Of a stretch of 37,368 nt of DNA, positions 1-9,359 are shown in pieces. Under the pieces are notes generated by a model. That model saw nothing but the letters and a program-made list of their open reading frames with translations, had not been told where the DNA came from and searched no databases. Within the stretch, counting starts at the first letter, position 1. Every line of letters starts with the position of its first letter. A program made the position numbers and the translations under genes. Source of the DNA: Jaenimonas drosophilae (taxonomy: Eukaryota; Euglenozoa; Kinetoplastea; Trypanosomatida; Trypanosomatidae); NCBI GenBank assembly GCA_030849065.1, contig JASAON010001476.1:1-37368 (forward strand), in the 5' to 3' direction.

Positions 1-954
1 TCGACCGTCTCACATTAGAGGTTCCCTTGTACTACTTGAAGCACTGGGTGGATGTGCCTTGTATCGCGTATATTGTAGCTGTTCATGACGTATTGTGAGT
101 GTGGGGACTGATTTTTACTGATTTTCTCTCCGACACGTGCGAATATGTGGTGCTCGGGGTGTCTTTTTGATGTGGTATACGAAAGCAGTTGGGGGGCGCG
201 ACTCTCTCAACGACAGTACTCAATTTGTGTAGCTGTGGTGGTCCTGTCTTTCATAGCATGATTAGTTTGGAGGGGAGGACGCGACTGTGGAGCTATGCAG
301 GTGGTGTACGTTCACTCACGAAGGAGTCATCGCCTGAAATTTTGGAGAGCGTCGAGGTTCATCCAGAGCTATGGTTTGGTGGTACGCCTTGAGCTATGCT
401 TTCGTGCAGGTGATGGCGGCTCGGCAGTTGATCTTTTTGCAGGTGAAATTTGGCAGTGTCATGGGATGCGGCTTACTTTAGTTGAATTTCCGTGGCAAAT
501 ACTCGGCGGTTCTCTTCAAAGCTGCTAGCTGATGTTTGAGCTTGCTGGGGTTCCCGTTATCCGTGTGACTGCTACCAATGTCTTGAGCAGATCCTGTCCA
601 CCTATTGAGGTGTTGCGGAGCATTTTTCTTTTTCCGCATCTTTATTTTTTTTTGTTTTTTTTGTGTGCCCGTTGAGTTTCCCATGGAAGTAGATAAGTGG
701 AGATTGTGATGAGTTGGTGTCAGATCATGTCTCTCCCAGATACTTCTCTAACTGCCCCAGATTGCGTATGTGTTCAGCTACAGAAGCCTTCACCCGCCTG
801 TTGTGAAGTTCGATGATATGAGTTCCATCTGTGATGGTTCGTCGGGAGCTTGACCACGCGCTCCTCATGTTTCGTGGAAAGATGAAGAGATGAACCCTAA
901 CTCATTTGGCATCTTTGTTTTCGTTTGGTTCTGGATAGTCAGCTCAGTTGCGTG
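1..954. other. Intergenic region upstream of the first gene
   Basis: No convincing coding frame is present on either strand; the open stretches are short and unlike any family I recognise. The region is T-rich, with a long T-dominated tract at about 624-663. Just before the first gene there is a second pyrimidine-rich stretch (about 911-932) followed by an AG at 937-938, a likely trans-splice acceptor. Confidence 0.6.
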
Positions 955-3075
955 ATGCGTCTAGGTGGTAGACTGCTGCGATGGAAACCAATCGTTCATT
1001 GCCAGTCTGACGTGGTGATGATTCAGCATGGTGCGAATACAGCATCGGAATGCTCGTTTACACGGCACACCCACAGCACAAGAGGAACTTCCCTTCTTCG
1101 CTCCACTCCTATTCTCCGCTACCGAAACGTTGTCGAGAACACGTTGGCTGACACTCCGTCAGGGTACATTCAGGATCCAGCCAATCATCCGCGCCAAATG
1201 GTTACATACAACAAACTCTCGGCGGAGGCAGAGAAAACACTTGATGAGATGGATCGACTGCGTTCGCTATTTAGCAAGGAAGAGCTTCTGTACGTGGGCT
1301 ACACCACGGAGGCTATTCAGCGCCTGAAGCAGGTCGTGGTCAACTCCAAGTGCAGTACTGAAGAGCTGCGTGAGGCAGTCCTTGGCCTGAAGGATGAGCT
1401 TGACAAATTGGTGGCACTGGTTGGGGAAGAGGTGGTAGTCCCCGGGCCTTTAGCAGAATTGCATGAGGCAGCGCCAGGTCGCCATCCGAAGTCCAAGAAC
1501 CCTGCGATTGACGATGATGAAGGCTTACCAGACACTCCTCGTGAACACCGGCTCTTCGTAACTGTGAAAGATGTGAATCACGTGCGGTACGTACTCAGTC
1601 TTGGCCTGCGACGCCTCAATGAACTCGATGAAGCGGAGGCCCTTAACCTCGACATTCTCCGCACTGATCGCGAAAACGTCGATGCCCTGGAGTGCCTATT
1701 GGAGATCTTCTGCGGCTCTGAGCGCTATCACCGTGTGCTTGATCTCCTGGACATAGACAATAAAGCTACATCAGAATCCCTCACAGATGGGAATGTGGAG
1801 TTGACTGCTCCTGCACCGAATTGCGACTCAGCGCAGCCACTTGGGCCAATTGCTTCCTTGGTATTTTCATTGCTCAGCGATATGATGTTGGAAGTGGCGG
1901 CCCAGCGGTTCAACGGCAGTGGCGAAGGAGCTACATCCCGCTATTTCTTGGCTGCATTGCAGCCTTTTTCACGAGTACTGTCGCCAATCCAGCTGAGTCA
2001 CCTACTTGTTACGGTGGTGGAGAGCATGGACCAATACCTGGATACAGTCTGCAACCACCCTGCAGTTACTGCAAATGCTGCAAAAGATGTTCTCGGCATT
2101 GCCATTGCACTCTATCGAACCATCCTTGCTCGCAACCTTCATGAGATGGTGTTTCCGGAGCCCATTCACTTCAAAATGGTGGTTATGCATAAGCAGTACG
2201 TTGCTCTTCGAAGAGCTGACCGACGAGAAGAGAGTTACACAGCTGCTGAGTCCGCGCTCAACCTGTACCGTAGCCACGCACCCAGCAAGACGAAGGATGC
2301 CTCAGATCCTCTGCCATCGACAGCGACCTCGGGAGATGAGTCACTAGAGGACTGTGAAGGAATGTATCGTCAGATTTATCTTCAGTACGTGGCGGACCGT
2401 GCGTGTGATCGATCAGGCGGCAGCCACCGTCGTGGATCGACTTCATCGCCCCCCACCACTCCTCGCTCAGCAACGCGGGACGATGGTCACGCCACACGCG
2501 CCGCCATGACTCTTTGCCTGGGTGCACTGGAGGAGTACCCCAGCGAGCCGCAGCCGTGGGTGACGTTGGCTGTGCTGCTTCACCGCGCGGATGCAAAAGG
2601 GAACCTCCCACAAGCTATTTCAGCTGCACGGCAGGCCCTTCACTGTGATCCTCTTCACCTCACTGCCATCGCAACCCTCGCAAACTTTTACAAAGCAGAT
2701 GGACGCGAGGCCCTGCATGCGACAATGATGGACCGCTACCACCTTCTCTCCTTTTTCATTGATGAGGGTGCCAGTACTGAAGACCTCATGGCAACGGCAG
2801 AGGAGATTCGCGATTTGGAAGGTCGCTTTGGAAATGGAGATGCAAGCTTGGGTGGAACACCGAAGGAGGCACCTCTCGACGACGAAGCTCAAAAGATGAT
2901 GGAAGCCACGAATCATCAGCTTCGGAAGCTTGTCCTCAGAAGTCCAGTTATTGGAGAAGAGGTTGACCAGCGGCCGATGCCAATCTTCTTTCCGTCGCAA
3001 GACCCGGACATCAACGTTGAACGGCCACCCCCACTCAATGATGAAACATGCCCCCCACCCCCGGCGCTAGGCTGA
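955..3075 (+). CDS. TPR-like protein, probably mitochondrial, 706 aa
   Basis: The open frame continues upstream to a TTG at 925, but the first ATG is at 955, 17 bases after a likely splice acceptor AG (937-938), so I start there. The N-terminus (MRLGGRLLRWKP) is rich in Arg and hydrophobic residues and lacks acidic residues, which suggests a mitochondrial presequence. A predicted helical, partly coiled-coil segment follows at about residues 85-160. A TPR-like helical pair lies at about 207-268, around the motif LNELDEAEALNLDILRTD. A second lies at about 531-582, around QAISAARQALHCDPLHLTA. A Ser/Thr/Pro-rich linker (about 490-515) and a Pro-rich tail complete the protein. I do not recognise a named orthologue; the TPR assignment is from the helix pattern and the protein is probably kinetoplastid-specific. 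Confidence 0.8.
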   Translation: MRLGGRLLRWKPIVHCQSDVVMIQHGANTASECSFTRHTHSTRGTSLLRSTPILRYRNVVENTLADTPSGYIQDPANHPRQMVTYNKLSAEAEKTLDEMDRLRSLFSKEELLYVGYTTEAIQRLKQVVVNSKCSTEELREAVLGLKDELDKLVALVGEEVVVPGPLAELHEAAPGRHPKSKNPAIDDDEGLPDTPREHRLFVTVKDVNHVRYVLSLGLRRLNELDEAEALNLDILRTDRENVDALECLLEIFCGSERYHRVLDLLDIDNKATSESLTDGNVELTAPAPNCDSAQPLGPIASLVFSLLSDMMLEVAAQRFNGSGEGATSRYFLAALQPFSRVLSPIQLSHLLVTVVESMDQYLDTVCNHPAVTANAAKDVLGIAIALYRTILARNLHEMVFPEPIHFKMVVMHKQYVALRRADRREESYTAAESALNLYRSHAPSKTKDASDPLPSTATSGDESLEDCEGMYRQIYLQYVADRACDRSGGSHRRGSTSSPPTTPRSATRDDGHATRAAMTLCLGALEEYPSEPQPWVTLAVLLHRADAKGNLPQAISAARQALHCDPLHLTAIATLANFYKADGREALHATMMDRYHLLSFFIDEGASTEDLMATAEEIRDLEGRFGNGDASLGGTPKEAPLDDEAQKMMEATNHQLRKLVLRSPVIGEEVDQRPMPIFFPSQDPDINVERPPPLNDETCPPPPALG

Positions 3076-3383
3076 GGTGACGCTTTCCATTGAGATGAAT
3101 GGATTGACGATAGGTGAGATGGTCTTACCATCTCTCTGCATGAGCAGAGTCACATTTCCCACACCCATGTTTGCGCAAAGCACTTTTGTTATGTGACCTT
3201 CATGGAATGCCTCTGTTTTCGCCTGGACAAACTCTTCTATTCCCTGTTGATCATCATAGGTTGACTACATTCCCGGCCGCTCTACCTTCGTGAGCTGATC
3301 GCATTCTCTTTGACACACACCCGTACGCAAAAAACGCAACACATATTTTTACGTTTCTTTTTACTTTTTTTTCATTTGTTCCG
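3076..3383. other. Intergenic region
   Basis: No gene is seen. The only plausible acceptor is the AG at about 3292-3293, preceded by a weak pyrimidine stretch. The much stronger T-rich tract (3345-3380) lies between that AG and the cupin start and has no AG of its own before the ATG. Confidence 0.5.
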
Positions 3384-3998
3384 ATGGAATCGCGCACAGC
3401 TGCCTTCTGGGTGAATCAGCTGAAGCTTGAACCGCATCCCGAGGGCGGATTCTTCCGCGAGATTGCCTGCAGCCCCCACACAGTGATGAACCGAGAGGGT
3501 CAACTTCGTCCAGCCTTCACGACGATCTACTTTCTCCTCACGCCGTCAAGCCCTTCGCACTTACATCGACTCCGAGAAGATGAAGTGTGGTTCTACCATG
3601 CTGGAGACCCCCTCACAGTTCACGCCATTCTCCATAATGATGAAGATGAGTCACTTTGCCAGCGAGGATGGGATACAAGCACCCCACTACTGGACGCCAA
3701 GACAAAGCCCTACGAAACGTACCGCACCATCGCCATTGGGCCACACATTGATCGTGGTGAGGTGTTGCACTACACGGTTCCTTCACGGGCAATCTTTGGC
3801 AGTACGGTAAATGAGGATGGTGACGCTGGGTATAGCCTTGTCAGCTGCACCGTAAGCCCTGGGTTCGAATTTGATGATTTCGAGCTCTTCAGCCAAGCGG
3901 AGCTGCTTAAGATCTGTCCCCAACATCATAAGATAATACGAAAGCTGGGTTATGACACGATACCGTCTGAACTCCCTACAGAGCGGACGCTGTCGTAG
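3384..3998 (+). CDS. DUF985 / Cupin_5 family protein, 204 aa
   Basis: The protein matches the small RmlC-like cupin family DUF985 (Cupin_5; yeast YML079W is a member) along its whole length. The family signatures are present: HPEGGFFRE at residues 18-26, the core SHLHRLREDEVWFYHAGDPL at 58-77 and the C-terminal VSPGFEFDDFEL at about 158-169. His59, His61 and Glu67 occupy positions usual for cupin ligands. No enzymatic activity is firmly established for this family, so the substrate is unknown. The length is typical and no targeting signal is obvious, so a cytosolic location is likely. The ATG at 3384 is the first methionine, and the next in-frame one (residue 35) would remove the conserved N-terminal strand. 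Confidence 0.9.
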   Translation: MESRTAAFWVNQLKLEPHPEGGFFREIACSPHTVMNREGQLRPAFTTIYFLLTPSSPSHLHRLREDEVWFYHAGDPLTVHAILHNDEDESLCQRGWDTSTPLLDAKTKPYETYRTIAIGPHIDRGEVLHYTVPSRAIFGSTVNEDGDAGYSLVSCTVSPGFEFDDFELFSQAELLKICPQHHKIIRKLGYDTIPSELPTERTLS

Positions 3999-4406
3999 AT
4001 TCCCACGCTCGTTCGTCTCTCCCACCATACGTTCCATGGGCCTAACCCATGTACCGCATCCCCCCCAATCAACACTTCCGTCGCTTCTTTGTTTTCGCGT
4101 TTCCTCCCCCCCTGTTGTGACTAACTTTGCCTTTTTCTCGTTCTCTACTGCGCCATGGCCACCCGGCCATTGCTGACCAGTGTGTCGCTCGTTTGTTTTG
4201 CTTGATCTTCCGTGTTGCTCTGGTGTTACCTTAACGAATGTCTGCCCTCCCTTTCTGGTACCGCGTTGACGCGGCATTTCCACACCAGTCATTTGGTGTT
4301 CTGTTGGATGTGCTTTTTCACTCTTTGCTCTCTCTTGTCATCTATTATTATGTCATGATGGTTTGATAGCCCAGCCCACCCAACAACCCTCACTCATCCC
4401 ATCAAC
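3999..4406. other. Intergenic region with trans-splice signal
   Basis: There is no coding frame of substance. A pyrimidine-rich tract at about 4313-4345 is followed by an AG at 4368-4369, and no ATG occurs between that AG and the oxidoreductase start at 4407. Confidence 0.55.
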
Positions 4407-5525
4407 ATGCCGAGCCTTGCCAAGCCCCCGCGTCTCTTCTCGTCGTGGACCATCGGCGAGATGGAGCTTCCCAACCGCCTTGTGATTCCGCCCATGTGTA
4501 TGTATACTGCGACGGACGGCAAGATGGGAGCGTTCCACCACATGCATGTGGGAGGCCTTGCCGCTTCTGGTGCTGGTCTCGTCATCCTGGAGGCATCGGC
4601 TGTGCTGCCGGAGGGACGTATCAGCCCCCAGTGCTGCGGTATATGGGATGATGCCACCGCCGACGCGATGAAAGCTGTACTGGATGAGGTCCATCAGTAC
4701 TCCAAGGCGCGGATTGCTCTCCAACTGAATCATGCAGGCAGGAAGGCCAGTACACACCCGCTGACTGTTAGGGTGCGTGGCCAAATCGCTCCAGATGAGC
4801 CAAGTGGCTGGCAGACTGTTGGCCCAACAAACGTTCCCTTTTCTGCAACAGAGAACCCGCCCGTTGCCCTCAGTGTGGAGGAGATCAAGCGTGTCGTGGA
4901 AGCCTTCGCGAAAGCAGCCCAGCGGGCTGTTGCCGCTGGGTTTGATGGCATTGAGCTCCACGGTGCGCATGGATACCTGATTCATGAGTTTTTATCGCCT
5001 CTGTCCAACGAGCGCACCGATAACTATGGCGGCAGCTTGGAGAATCGCATGCGGATGCCTCTGGAGGTCTTCAAGGCGGTACGCGCGGCTGTACCTACCA
5101 AGGTACCGGTATGGATTCGTATCAGCGCAACGGATCTTGTTGCATCCGGTGGCTGGGATGTCCCTGAGGCAATCGTCTTTTGTAAAGAACTAAAGAAGCT
5201 TGGCTGCGATGTCATTCACGTCAGTGCGGGTGGTCTGACCTCCGCACAGGAGCTGGATTTTTACCCGGGCTACCAAGTTCAGCTGGCCAAGGCCATCCGT
5301 GATGGTGCAGGCGTGCAAACCATTGCAGTCGGCATGATTACGGAGCCGGAGCAGGCAGAGACTGTGCTTGCTTCTGGCGCGGCGGATGCTGTGGCTGTTG
5401 GCCGCTCAGTGTTGTTTAACCCCCACTGGCCTATGGAGGCTGCTCGCCGACTGGGTGGAGAGCTCAAGAATGTTCACCCGATTATCTGGCGGTGCGAGCC
5501 AAAGTGTCCTGGCATTCGTTATTAA
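4407..5525 (+). CDS. Old yellow enzyme family NAD(P)H:flavin oxidoreductase, YqjM type, 372 aa
   Basis: This is a single-domain FMN-dependent TIM-barrel ene-reductase. Members reduce activated C=C bonds of enones, maleimides or quinones with NAD(P)H. Visible motifs are PPMCMY (Cys31 and Tyr33, the flavin-tuning Cys and active-site Tyr of the thermophilic-like/YqjM class), QLNHAGRKA at 106-114, the substrate-binding pair His185/His188 in ELHGAHGYLIHEFLSP, the signature NERTDNYGGSLENR at 201-214, and the phosphate-binding AVAVGRSVLFNPHW at about 328-341. Length is normal for the class and every active-site residue I can check is present. The class is mainly bacterial and fungal, so acquisition by lateral transfer somewhere in the lineage is plausible but is inference. 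The physiological substrate is unknown. Confidence 0.93.
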   Translation: MPSLAKPPRLFSSWTIGEMELPNRLVIPPMCMYTATDGKMGAFHHMHVGGLAASGAGLVILEASAVLPEGRISPQCCGIWDDATADAMKAVLDEVHQYSKARIALQLNHAGRKASTHPLTVRVRGQIAPDEPSGWQTVGPTNVPFSATENPPVALSVEEIKRVVEAFAKAAQRAVAAGFDGIELHGAHGYLIHEFLSPLSNERTDNYGGSLENRMRMPLEVFKAVRAAVPTKVPVWIRISATDLVASGGWDVPEAIVFCKELKKLGCDVIHVSAGGLTSAQELDFYPGYQVQLAKAIRDGAGVQTIAVGMITEPEQAETVLASGAADAVAVGRSVLFNPHWPMEAARRLGGELKNVHPIIWRCEPKCPGIRY

Positions 5526-6225
5526 GCCAAGTAACTCCATCTCAGCCCACCGGAGAGGTGTGGTGCATGGAGACGACGAGCTCAGCCTATCGTATGAGCA
5601 GCCAAGAAAGTAGAGTAGTGTGTGGGATAACCTACAAATCGTGCCTCCTGCGTTTCTACTTGCAGACATTAACCGTTCTTTCTTGTTTTCTCTCGTCATG
5701 TTGACGTCAGCATGCTCCCGTCATGCATTCAGGATTGACTATATCGAATGATTGGTAGGCTGCCTACGGCGGACCGTTTCCTACCCTTCGGCCGTTGCTT
5801 CTTCGAGATGCAGAGAGCGACTTGACGTACTCAACGGCGCGTTTTCTATTTTTCCGTTGTTTTCTGGCACCACAAAAGTTTTCATTGCTAGTTCATGTGT
5901 TATTTTCCTCCATCACTCTCCCCACTAGTGGTGTGACCCTCTTGCGTATTCTTCTATTACTGTTTTGCTGAAGTGGTTATCTGGCATGTGCCGTCAGCAC
6001 GTCGCCGGCTGTTGTGGATGTCACGACTCCCCCTCCCATGGAGTATCTCTTTTCTCTCCGAGTATGAACTGGTAATTCCTCTACCTATTCTTGTCTTGTT
6101 TCTCACTTTGTCAAAGAATAGATCCTTCCATCTATCAACCACATTCCCAAGCCATCTCATCTTTCTTTCAAGTAATTTCTGTTCTTTGTATCTTTCCGTG
6201 GCACATCTCGGATACACGCTGAGAA
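5526..6225. other. Intergenic region upstream of the surface-protein pair
   Basis: No supportable gene is present. The second half is strongly pyrimidine-rich (about 6079-6111), followed by an AG at 6115-6116. From there to 6226 there is no ATG, so 6226 is the first AUG of the predicted mRNA. The sequence just upstream of the ATG is not similar to that upstream of the second copy at 7658, so similarity between the two genes starts at the start codon. Confidence 0.55.
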
Positions 6226-7121
6226 ATGTCTCAATTTGCCACAGCACCGTGTGCGCTGTTGGTGCTCGCAGCCACCTTACTGCTCTGCGCGGAGTCTGCC
6301 TTTGCCTTCAGCGACATGATTGCCATCAACGGGCCATCGTACATGTGGCAGCAGGTCATTGCGATACCGGCCTCCAAGACATCAATTACTACTGCCTTCC
6401 AATCTGACTTCACTGCCGCCATTGGATCTGCTGNGCAGAGTTTCACCCCATTGTCCCCCTGCTTCCCTGGCCGGATGACATGCCCACCCCCGCCCCCACC
6501 ATCACCGGCGAGGGTGACTCTATCCAAACAATCCTTCTCAGCGGAACTCCCTCTGTGTGGAGCACTGCCGTGAAGAGTCAGCCTGCTGAGATTGGGGATG
6601 CTGTGTGTGCCAGTGCATTCACCATCCTCTCGCGTCCACTCTTCAAGGTTCGATGTGTGGTGCAATCCGTACGCGTGCAGCAGGCCGGCTCACTGGAGGA
6701 GATGGGTGACGGGAAGGGCGGCTTGATCGCGAGGATCGCGATCGCTGTGGAGGCTGAAGAGCTGTCGCGGCACATGTACGATCCGGAGGAGGTAAGCAGC
6801 CTTCTTCTGGACATGGACACAACAGGCCTTTCAGTGATCTTCAATGCGGTCAACACGGGAAATCCGGCGCAGGAAGTGAAGGTGGTTACGGTGATTAATT
6901 CGTCTCAGACAGGAGGGGTGACGTGCACGTCTGGATGCAAGGGCATGATTGCGATGGGCGTCATTATTGTGGTGCTCATGGTTATTGCCTTCGTCTGTGG
7001 TTGCCTGTTTTGCATGTGTGCGGGGGCTCGTAAGCGAACGGAGAAGTTCGTGCCAACGATGGAGCAGAATCTCTCCACCCCAAGTGAGAGCACTCCGAAC
7101 GTGCTGGCTGGCCGTGTGTAG
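6226..7121 (+). CDS. Type I surface protein, copy 1 (interrupted by an N / missing about 188 bases)
   Basis: This is a tandem paralogue of the gene at 7658. It encodes the same signal peptide (hydrophobic core ALLVLAATLLL) and the same start of the ectodomain up to 6433. At 6434 there is an N, after which the sequence resumes at the position matching 8054 of copy 2; 188 bases of copy 2 (7866-8053) have no counterpart. The reading frame changes across the N: the frame from 6226 stops at 6573, while the original frame reopens before 6480 and ends at 7121. The 3' part encodes the second ectodomain, a transmembrane helix (about GMIAMGVIIVVLMVIAFVCG), a Cys-rich juxtamembrane stretch and a longer cytoplasmic tail than copy 2. 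I judge an assembly or base-calling gap more likely than a true frameshift, but a real deletion pseudogene cannot be excluded. Confidence 0.65.
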
Positions 7122-7657
7122 GTATGATTAGCCATAAATTCGTTCCTCGCTGGTGCTGAGAGAGTCACAGTGAACGTTGGGGAGAAATGTGGCACCTCAC
7201 ATGTTTCCCCGCCCATGGCCGCCGCCTCCACCACAGCTTTCTCAGAGTGGGTCACTGCAAAGATGGCCGAGTGCTGGCTGCACAATTCAGTGTTCATTTA
7301 AGAGGACATGATGCTTTTTATTTTCCCGTGTTTCTATTCCTATTTGGATGAAGATTATGGTGTCAGTGTGGAGGTGGACTACCGGACTGCTTTTTTTTTT
7401 TGCTGCCATTGCCCTCTTTGTTATTGTTATTTCCAGCCATTGTGGATGAGAATCCAATGTGAACTGGAGGCGTCTTCGTCCAATATCCGTGCCAATGTGG
7501 CCGACGCATGACTGTTGCGGTGCGCTTTTGCAATTCTAGTCTTCCTCCTTTGTGTTTCCCATTCTTTTTAGTTTGCTACTCCCCAATACAACCACAGTTA
7601 CCCTATCCATACTCCTTATCACACTTGTCCTGTGAGAAGACCACCTTTTCCCGACGA
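7122..7657. other. Spacer between the two surface-protein genes
   Basis: No gene is seen. A T-run lies at 7391-7401. A second pyrimidine tract (about 7540-7569) ends in an AG at 7570-7571. No ATG occurs from that AG to 7658. The in-frame ATG at 7508 lies upstream of the acceptor and would give an unlikely pyrimidine-encoded leader. Confidence 0.55.
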
Positions 7658-8689
7658 ATGTCTCGATTTGCCACAGCACCGTGTGCGCTGTTGGTGCTCG
7701 CAGCCACCTTACTGCTCTGCGCGGAGTCTGCCTTTGCCTTCAGCGACATGATTGCCATCAACGGGCCATCGTACATGTGGCAGCAGGTCATTGCGATACC
7801 GGCCTCCAAGACATCAATTACTAATGCCTTCCAATCTGACTTCACTGCTGCCATTGGATCTGCTGGGGTTATTGTTGTCAATGACCTCACCGTCAACGCG
7901 ACGGCAATGTTTGTGTCCTACACAGTAACAGGATCTGCCACGCAGCCCCAGGCGAAGGCTCTTTTGATGGCGAGCACACTTCCGCAAGTGAACACTGTGA
8001 TGAACACTGTAAAGCAAGAAGCTGCACTTGCCTCGATTGCTGATGTATTCCCCGCAGAGTTTCACCCCATTGTCCCCCTGCTTCCCTGGCCGGATGACAT
8101 GCCCACCCCCGCCCCCACCATCACCGGCGAGGGTGACTCTATCCAAACAATCCTTCTCAGCGGAACTCCCTCTGTGTGGAGCACTGCCGTGAAGAGTCAG
8201 TCTGCGGAGATTGGGGATGCTGTGTGTGCCAGTGCATTCACCATCCTCTCGCGTCCACTCTTCAGGGTTCGATGTGTGGTGCAATCCGTACGCGTGCAGC
8301 AGGCCGGCTCACTGGAGGAGATGGGTGACGGTGATGGTGGCGTCATCGTGACGGTGAGCATTCGCCAACAGGCTGAAGAGCTGGCACAACACATGTACGA
8401 TCCGCAGGAGGTCAACAGCCTCTTGATGGACATGGATGTGACGGCCGCAGCCGCCATATACGCTACCCATGGTGGTACGGGGGATGTGGATGTGGTGACG
8501 GTGACTCGCAAAAACGTGAACTTCGGATTTCAATGCACGTCGGGATGCAAGGGCATGATTGCGATGGGATCCATCATTGTTGCAATGATGGCCGGAGTCT
8601 TTGTCCTTTTGTTGGTTATTCTGTGCTGCCCCTGCGGCCCATTTAACCGAGAGAACGCCGAGCTGGTTGCTGCAAAGGCGCAAGTGTAG
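7658..8689 (+). CDS. Type I transmembrane surface protein, copy 2, 343 aa
   Basis: The start is set at 7658, by homology with copy 1 and because a classical signal peptide (residues 1-27, ending AFA) begins exactly there; the in-frame ATG at 7508 lies before the probable splice acceptor. The ectodomain (about 28-296) seems to hold two alpha/beta segments, about 38-130 and 170-285. Each has a helix followed by strands of the form V-x-V-x-F/V-x-V, which recalls SEA-like domains, but this is pattern reading only. A Pro/Thr-rich hinge (PTPAPT) separates them. One hydrophobic helix (about 299-322) follows a conserved CTSGCKGMIAMG motif, then a short tail of about 20 residues. The probable role is a plasma-membrane surface protein. 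No specific family was recognised; the neighbouring near-copy suggests a multigene family. Confidence 0.8.
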   Translation: MSRFATAPCALLVLAATLLLCAESAFAFSDMIAINGPSYMWQQVIAIPASKTSITNAFQSDFTAAIGSAGVIVVNDLTVNATAMFVSYTVTGSATQPQAKALLMASTLPQVNTVMNTVKQEAALASIADVFPAEFHPIVPLLPWPDDMPTPAPTITGEGDSIQTILLSGTPSVWSTAVKSQSAEIGDAVCASAFTILSRPLFRVRCVVQSVRVQQAGSLEEMGDGDGGVIVTVSIRQQAEELAQHMYDPQEVNSLLMDMDVTAAAAIYATHGGTGDVDVVTVTRKNVNFGFQCTSGCKGMIAMGSIIVAMMAGVFVLLLVILCCPCGPFNRENAELVAAKAQV

Positions 8690-9359
8690 CCTACCTAGTA
8701 GTACTTTCCCACGCACAGCTCCTTTTTGCCACCTTGCGAACGTCTCTGCAATGACACTGCGACGACCGGCCGTCGTTGAGGTCCCTCTTCATTGAGGTGG
8801 CGTGGAGTCTACATACGTTGGCGGCTTTGCTCTACAGTGGAGCAAAGCATCTTCCACAAGGTGCCGCGTACATGACTGTAGCAATGCCCCATTCGGAGGT
8901 TGACTCTACCTCATACGTCATGCTATGATCATTGCGGAATCCATTTGTCACGCCATTGATTTCTCGGCATTCTTCTTTTTCTTCATGAAGCTCTGTTTCC
9001 GAGCATTTACGTTTTACATTCGTGTCTTTTATTTTCGTTTACGTGCAAATTCAATGCCCGGCCGTTGTGAAGAGTACCATCGTTGATGTGTCGAGGACCT
9101 TCGCAATCAATGTGCTGATTGGCACATTTCCGTTTTGTCTTTTACCAGATTTGTTGTGCCCGTGACTGCTTCGTGTGAATATTCTCCTTGGTTAAATGAA
9201 TGATGTACCTACACAGACGTTTCATGAATCCCTTCTCTGTGTGTTTCCTTTTTCAGTCGTATAATAGTAGCGAACCCTAGCAGCGTGGGCCAAGTGAGGA
9301 GGCTAGTGGTGTGGTGACCTGAAACTGACTGCTACTGGTATCACAGGAAGACCCCCGTG
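8690..9359. other. Intergenic region
   Basis: No coding frame is convincing. A short perfect 7-bp inverted repeat with a 6-base loop sits at 9109-9128. A pyrimidine tract ends in an AG at 9255-9256, and no ATG lies between it and the exchanger start at 9360. Confidence 0.5.

Noticed and set aside
3850..3880. GGGTTCGAAT string resembling a tRNA T-loop
   Set aside because: It lies inside the cupin coding sequence at a conserved family motif (PGFEFDDFE), and no cloverleaf can be formed around it.
7308..7511. 67-codon ATG-started frame between the surface-protein genes
   Set aside because: It is rich in Phe, Cys and Tyr from pyrimidine-rich DNA and resembles no protein; treated as splice-signal sequence.
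7508..7657. 50-codon in-frame N-terminal extension of surface-protein copy 2
   Set aside because: It lies across the splice acceptor at 7570-7571, is not present in copy 1, and would bury the signal peptide.
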